64,000 bases of DNA, from the NCBI RefSeq assembly GCF_029168945.1, contig NC_083602.1, forward strand, positions 69,150,600-69,214,599, in the 5' to 3' direction. A model generated the notes under the pieces. The model was not told the origin of the DNA. It made no database searches and saw only the letters and a program-made list of their open reading frames with translations. Shown piece after piece: positions 61,090 to 64,000 of the stretch. The DNA is from Cannabis sativa (lineage: Eukaryota > Streptophyta > Magnoliopsida > Rosales > Cannabaceae). Position 1 is the first letter of the stretch; each line of letters starts with the position of its first letter. Position numbers and translations under genes: made by a program.

Positions 61090-64000
61090 TGTACGCCACA
61101 GCTCAAAATCTTCGAAGAAGAAAGGAAAAGATATGGCCACGGCCGGAGGAGGTCTCTCTCGGGACCGTTGCCCGAGAGGGTATAAATCCCGTGCGGCTTG
61201 GTTGGGAAGCGGCCGAGCTTCGATCCACGACTTGTCCTCACCAGTGGAGAACATTGTTAATGTTGCCGGGATCAAACCCTACACCTCGGGGACCTTTCAC
61301 CGGCCTCCTCGTGACTCGAGACGCCTAATCATAACTATGACGGCTTCGGGGCTTGGAGTCGGACCCATTTGATGGGCTGGTGCCATGCTCCCCGCTCAAG
61401 ATTACTTTGTTAATTTTCTTGTATTTGTCGGCCTTGCGCCATACCAACTTATTCCTCAAAGCTTACCGCTTTGCTCTCGGGCTTATTTATTTTTTACACG
61501 CGTGTGAGGGTCTCCTAGCCGGCGGAAATTTTATATTTTTATGAACTTGTATCGAGTCCCGAGAAAGGGGAAAAACTTAAGGATGGTTTTTATGGGTTCC
61601 GGATCCACCACCTAACGAGGGGGTGGTTCGTATAATAAGCGGACTCACGTTAAGAGTACCGCCACCGCTTTTTCTTTTCTTCGGGTTCGGGGCCGTGGAC
61701 CACCGGAGCTTCTCACGGAGTGGGTGCGGATCCCACCTTACCAGCGGACGCTTCCCACTCAGGCTTTCCTTCGAAGGGCCCCAAGCCTTCGCCTCACCTA
61801 TGACCACGCCGATCTTGATGTCGGGGGCCTAGTCACCACGGAGAATTGTAGAAAGGCCAAACTTATCCTCTCTCACCAATCCGTGGATGACTCCAACCTC
61901 TCACGGGTCATACGCCCCAATGTGAGGGCGCGGTTGCGGAGAAGGCCTTCGGGACGAGCTTATTGCCACGAGCGAGAGAAGAAGTACCAAGATTATCTCT
62001 ACGGAAGGCCCAGGAGAAAGCGTACTCTAAGGCCCGAGGCTGCCTCGGGGAGAGGACTTCGCGTGGGGAGTCCGGTGGTGCGAAGGAGCCAAGCCATTGC
62101 TTTGGGAAGTCCCGAGCTAAATTTTTTGACAAGATACTTGAGAAGAGATTGGGGATCGTCTGCCAGAGGCCCCTTCGTATTGAAGATTCTTCCGAAGCAA
62201 ACTTCCCGACCACATCCTTCGGCCCCGAGACAAACTCGGGTGCTCCGGTGCTAGCACCTCCGTGCGGCGGCGGTAAGTCTCCCTTGATAATTCGCTATGT
62301 TCCTTCGTTGATGAATACACCGGTCATAGGCCGTAGGGTTCGACGACGTCTTCGTAGATTTAAGATGCGTTGACCGGTGGGGGATCGTTTGAAGAAATTT
62401 TATTTTTGAACTTAGGAGATTACCTAGGTCGGTCCGGATGAGCCTAAGGCCCTCCGGAACCTATTCCACTTAGGTCCATCGGCTTACATAACGTCCGGTT
62501 TGGTTTCGGCCCTCGGACAGTTATCTCGGAGATGACGCCGCCAGCATTAAAGTACAGGACTTTGCTAGGGCCGAATTAGGAAGTTCGGGTAGGAGTAGCT
62601 TATTTCTTGTATCTTGTATAAGCGGTTCCTCGCGGACTTCTAACACTTGCTTATTTTTGAAACGGATATCTCCATGGATGCCATCCTGGAACGACTTGCG
62701 GGGTTCATACTCCCGTGGCTCCTCCGGCCTTCACCTCTTCTCCCCCGGCCCCTTCCTTGAAGGTTTCTTCCCGGCGCTCCCCGAGCCTATTGACTTAGTG
62801 GATGACGAGGAGGTGCTTCGGGAGAAGGCCAAGGGAAAGGGTGGGACTTCTCGGAGGAAGCCGTTGAGGGGTGCGGGGAGAGCCTCAAGCCCTTCGGAGG
62901 TGGCGGAGGAGGACGAGGAGGAGCCTGAAGTGGCTCTGATTCGCAAGCGTAAGGGCAAGATGGTTGCCCAGGATGAGCCGAAGAGGCCTCGGAGAGCCGA
63001 CACTCCTGCCCACGGCCTAGACGGCGGGGTCTTCCCGATGGAGGAAAATCCTGCTCCTCCCCACATCGAGCTTACCCCGATTCCGGGGGACGAGGTGAGG
63101 CAGGAGCTTCGCATAGCCAAACATAACTATGCTATGGACGAGTACTCCCGGGGGTATGCCGAAGTGGAGGCCCTTAGGAGGATTCTGCGAGATGAGGTTG
63201 AGGCGAGCATCAACCACCGGAATACCGGGTCCGTGGGACCTTAATGCGGACCCCTTATCGGGGTGGTTCGTCGTCTTCCTAGGGCCTACCTTGGCTCCTT
63301 TTGCCGCGGAGATGACCGGCGAGTTCGCTTCTCAGCTCACACGTTGCGCGCCCAAGCGGTTTGCCACTTGCGCTTCCCTGAACTCCATCTTCCAGGTTCA
63401 AGACCTCAGCCATTCTCTCACGGTGGTAAGTACTTTGCAATTTTTGCGTTTCCTTTTATTGTTTGCATTTTGTTTTTTTTTTCTTTGAGAAATTTCTCCT
63501 TATACTTCGTTATAGTTCAGCTTGCTGCTGAGGCTGGTTGCCTCTCCAAGAACATCATAAACCATGGCTTCACTCTGTCCGACTTCGGGGACTTGAATGA
63601 CGTCAGGAAGGTCCTCCAGGACCTCACAGCGGAGAGGCGGTCTACCGGGAGGCTGCCAGAGGCGCCGAGAGGACGGCCAAGGCCAAGGAAGAGGAGGCCA
63701 AACGGAGGGAGGCTCGGGCGGAGGCCATGATCCGGGACGAGGCTCGGCGGAGAGACGGGATGGAGGCCCATCACCGGGGAGGAACTAAGGGCTCAAGCGG
63801 GAACAGCGAGAAGGCCGGGCGAGATCTCCGGGAGGCCGGGGGAGGCTTTGGATGAAATGGTCGCCAAGGTGAGATCTTTAGAGGAGACTCACCGGTCGGA
63901 CATTGAATCCAAGGCCGCTCTAGTCAAGCTGCGGAGTTGAAGGAGCTTAGGGATTTCAAAGAACAGTCCACCGGGAAGGCGGGGCGAGCTCCTTTCTCTG
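61090..64000 (+). pseudogene. Antisense Transposase_28/coiled-coil gene (aORF copy C), GC-rich, runs off the window
   Basis: The + strand gene lies inside a minus-strand gypsy element. Near 61340-61450 one frame with a single stop reads WAGAMLPAQDYFVNFLVFVG then LAPYQLIPQS, matching the Transposase_28 block of copies A and B. Next come a Pro/Arg-rich zone (61724-62254), an acidic/basic hinge (62657-63244: REKAKGKGGTSRRKPLRG, RKRKGKMVAQDEPKRPRR) and a segment near 63250-63420 (APFAAEMTGEF, VQDLSHSL). A GT-AG intron at 63426-63520 leads in frame to LAAEAGCLSKNIINHGFTLS, then an Arg/Glu/Ala-rich coiled coil to the window end. Several frame breaks occur before 62657, so this copy is probably inactive. 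No nuclear role is known. Confidence 0.6.

Noticed and set aside
61018..61275. Minus-strand frames opposite the copy C gene
   Set aside because: Shadow frames in GC-rich DNA with no recognisable domain; the + strand carries the conserved block.
1..64000. tRNA or rRNA genes
   Set aside because: None seen; the only tRNA-related matches are retroelement primer-binding sites.

Overview
This window is plant nuclear DNA. It holds spliced genes with GT-AG introns, one Deg/HtrA protease gene of the plant DEG14 type, and a dense, nested pile of plant transposons (Ty1/copia, Ty3/gypsy, L1-type LINE, hAT, Tourist-like and Mutator-like relics) in AT-rich sequence. A eudicot fits best; I cannot fix the family from sequence reading alone. 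The only well-preserved host gene is DEG14 (exons from 30910 to 40742, + strand, 430 codons including the stop). Almost everything else is mobile or decayed mobile DNA.

Layout, left half. 1-3378: 5' part of a minus-strand copia element (LTR 2886-3378, PBS 2874-2883) that interrupts a hAT-type transposase pseudogene (3379-4300). 4701-5062: a cluster of short direct and inverted repeats, followed by a broken spliced gene with a coiled coil and an Ulp1-like region (5357-7925), itself split by a solo LTR (6811-7556, TSD acttg). 7930-21230: a minus-strand Transposase_28/coiled-coil gene of gypsy (Tat-like) origin, cut in two by a full-length 10.2-kb copia-like element (9321-19528, TSD ctcct). 21361-27850: an L1-type LINE on the minus strand, carrying a solo LTR of that same copia family (24648-26538, TSD cttcg). 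28307-29116: a hAT-type MITE. 29812-30345: an F-box relic and a Mutator-type zinc-knuckle relic.

Middle. DEG14 is a complete Deg/HtrA reading frame with His159, Asp197 and Ser275 and a C-terminal PDZ domain. Its last intron (35025-40625) carries a complete minus-strand chromovirus (35210-40459, TSD gatag).

Right half. A Tourist-like MITE (41497-41733) and a Tat-like 3' LTR (41797-42495) are followed by a SIRE-type copia element on the minus strand (LTR to 44100, extra ORF 46790-47815, RNase H end 48765-48982). That element is invaded by a Tekay-like solo LTR (44605-46549, TSD acata) and cut by a rearranged, partly inverted copia LTR (48983-51143). A Tekay-type LTR fragment and a copia gag follow. 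At 54321-56990 and again at 59221-64000 there are two Tat-like 3' LTRs in minus orientation, each followed by a gene that runs in the opposite direction to the element, with its own TATA box and introns. The last of these is strikingly GC-rich.

The most interesting theme is this element-borne antisense gene. Three separated copies share a domain order (Transposase_28-like domain, charged hinge, coiled coil) and intron-containing structure; in two of them the neighbouring LTR and PPT show that the gene is antisense to its carrier.
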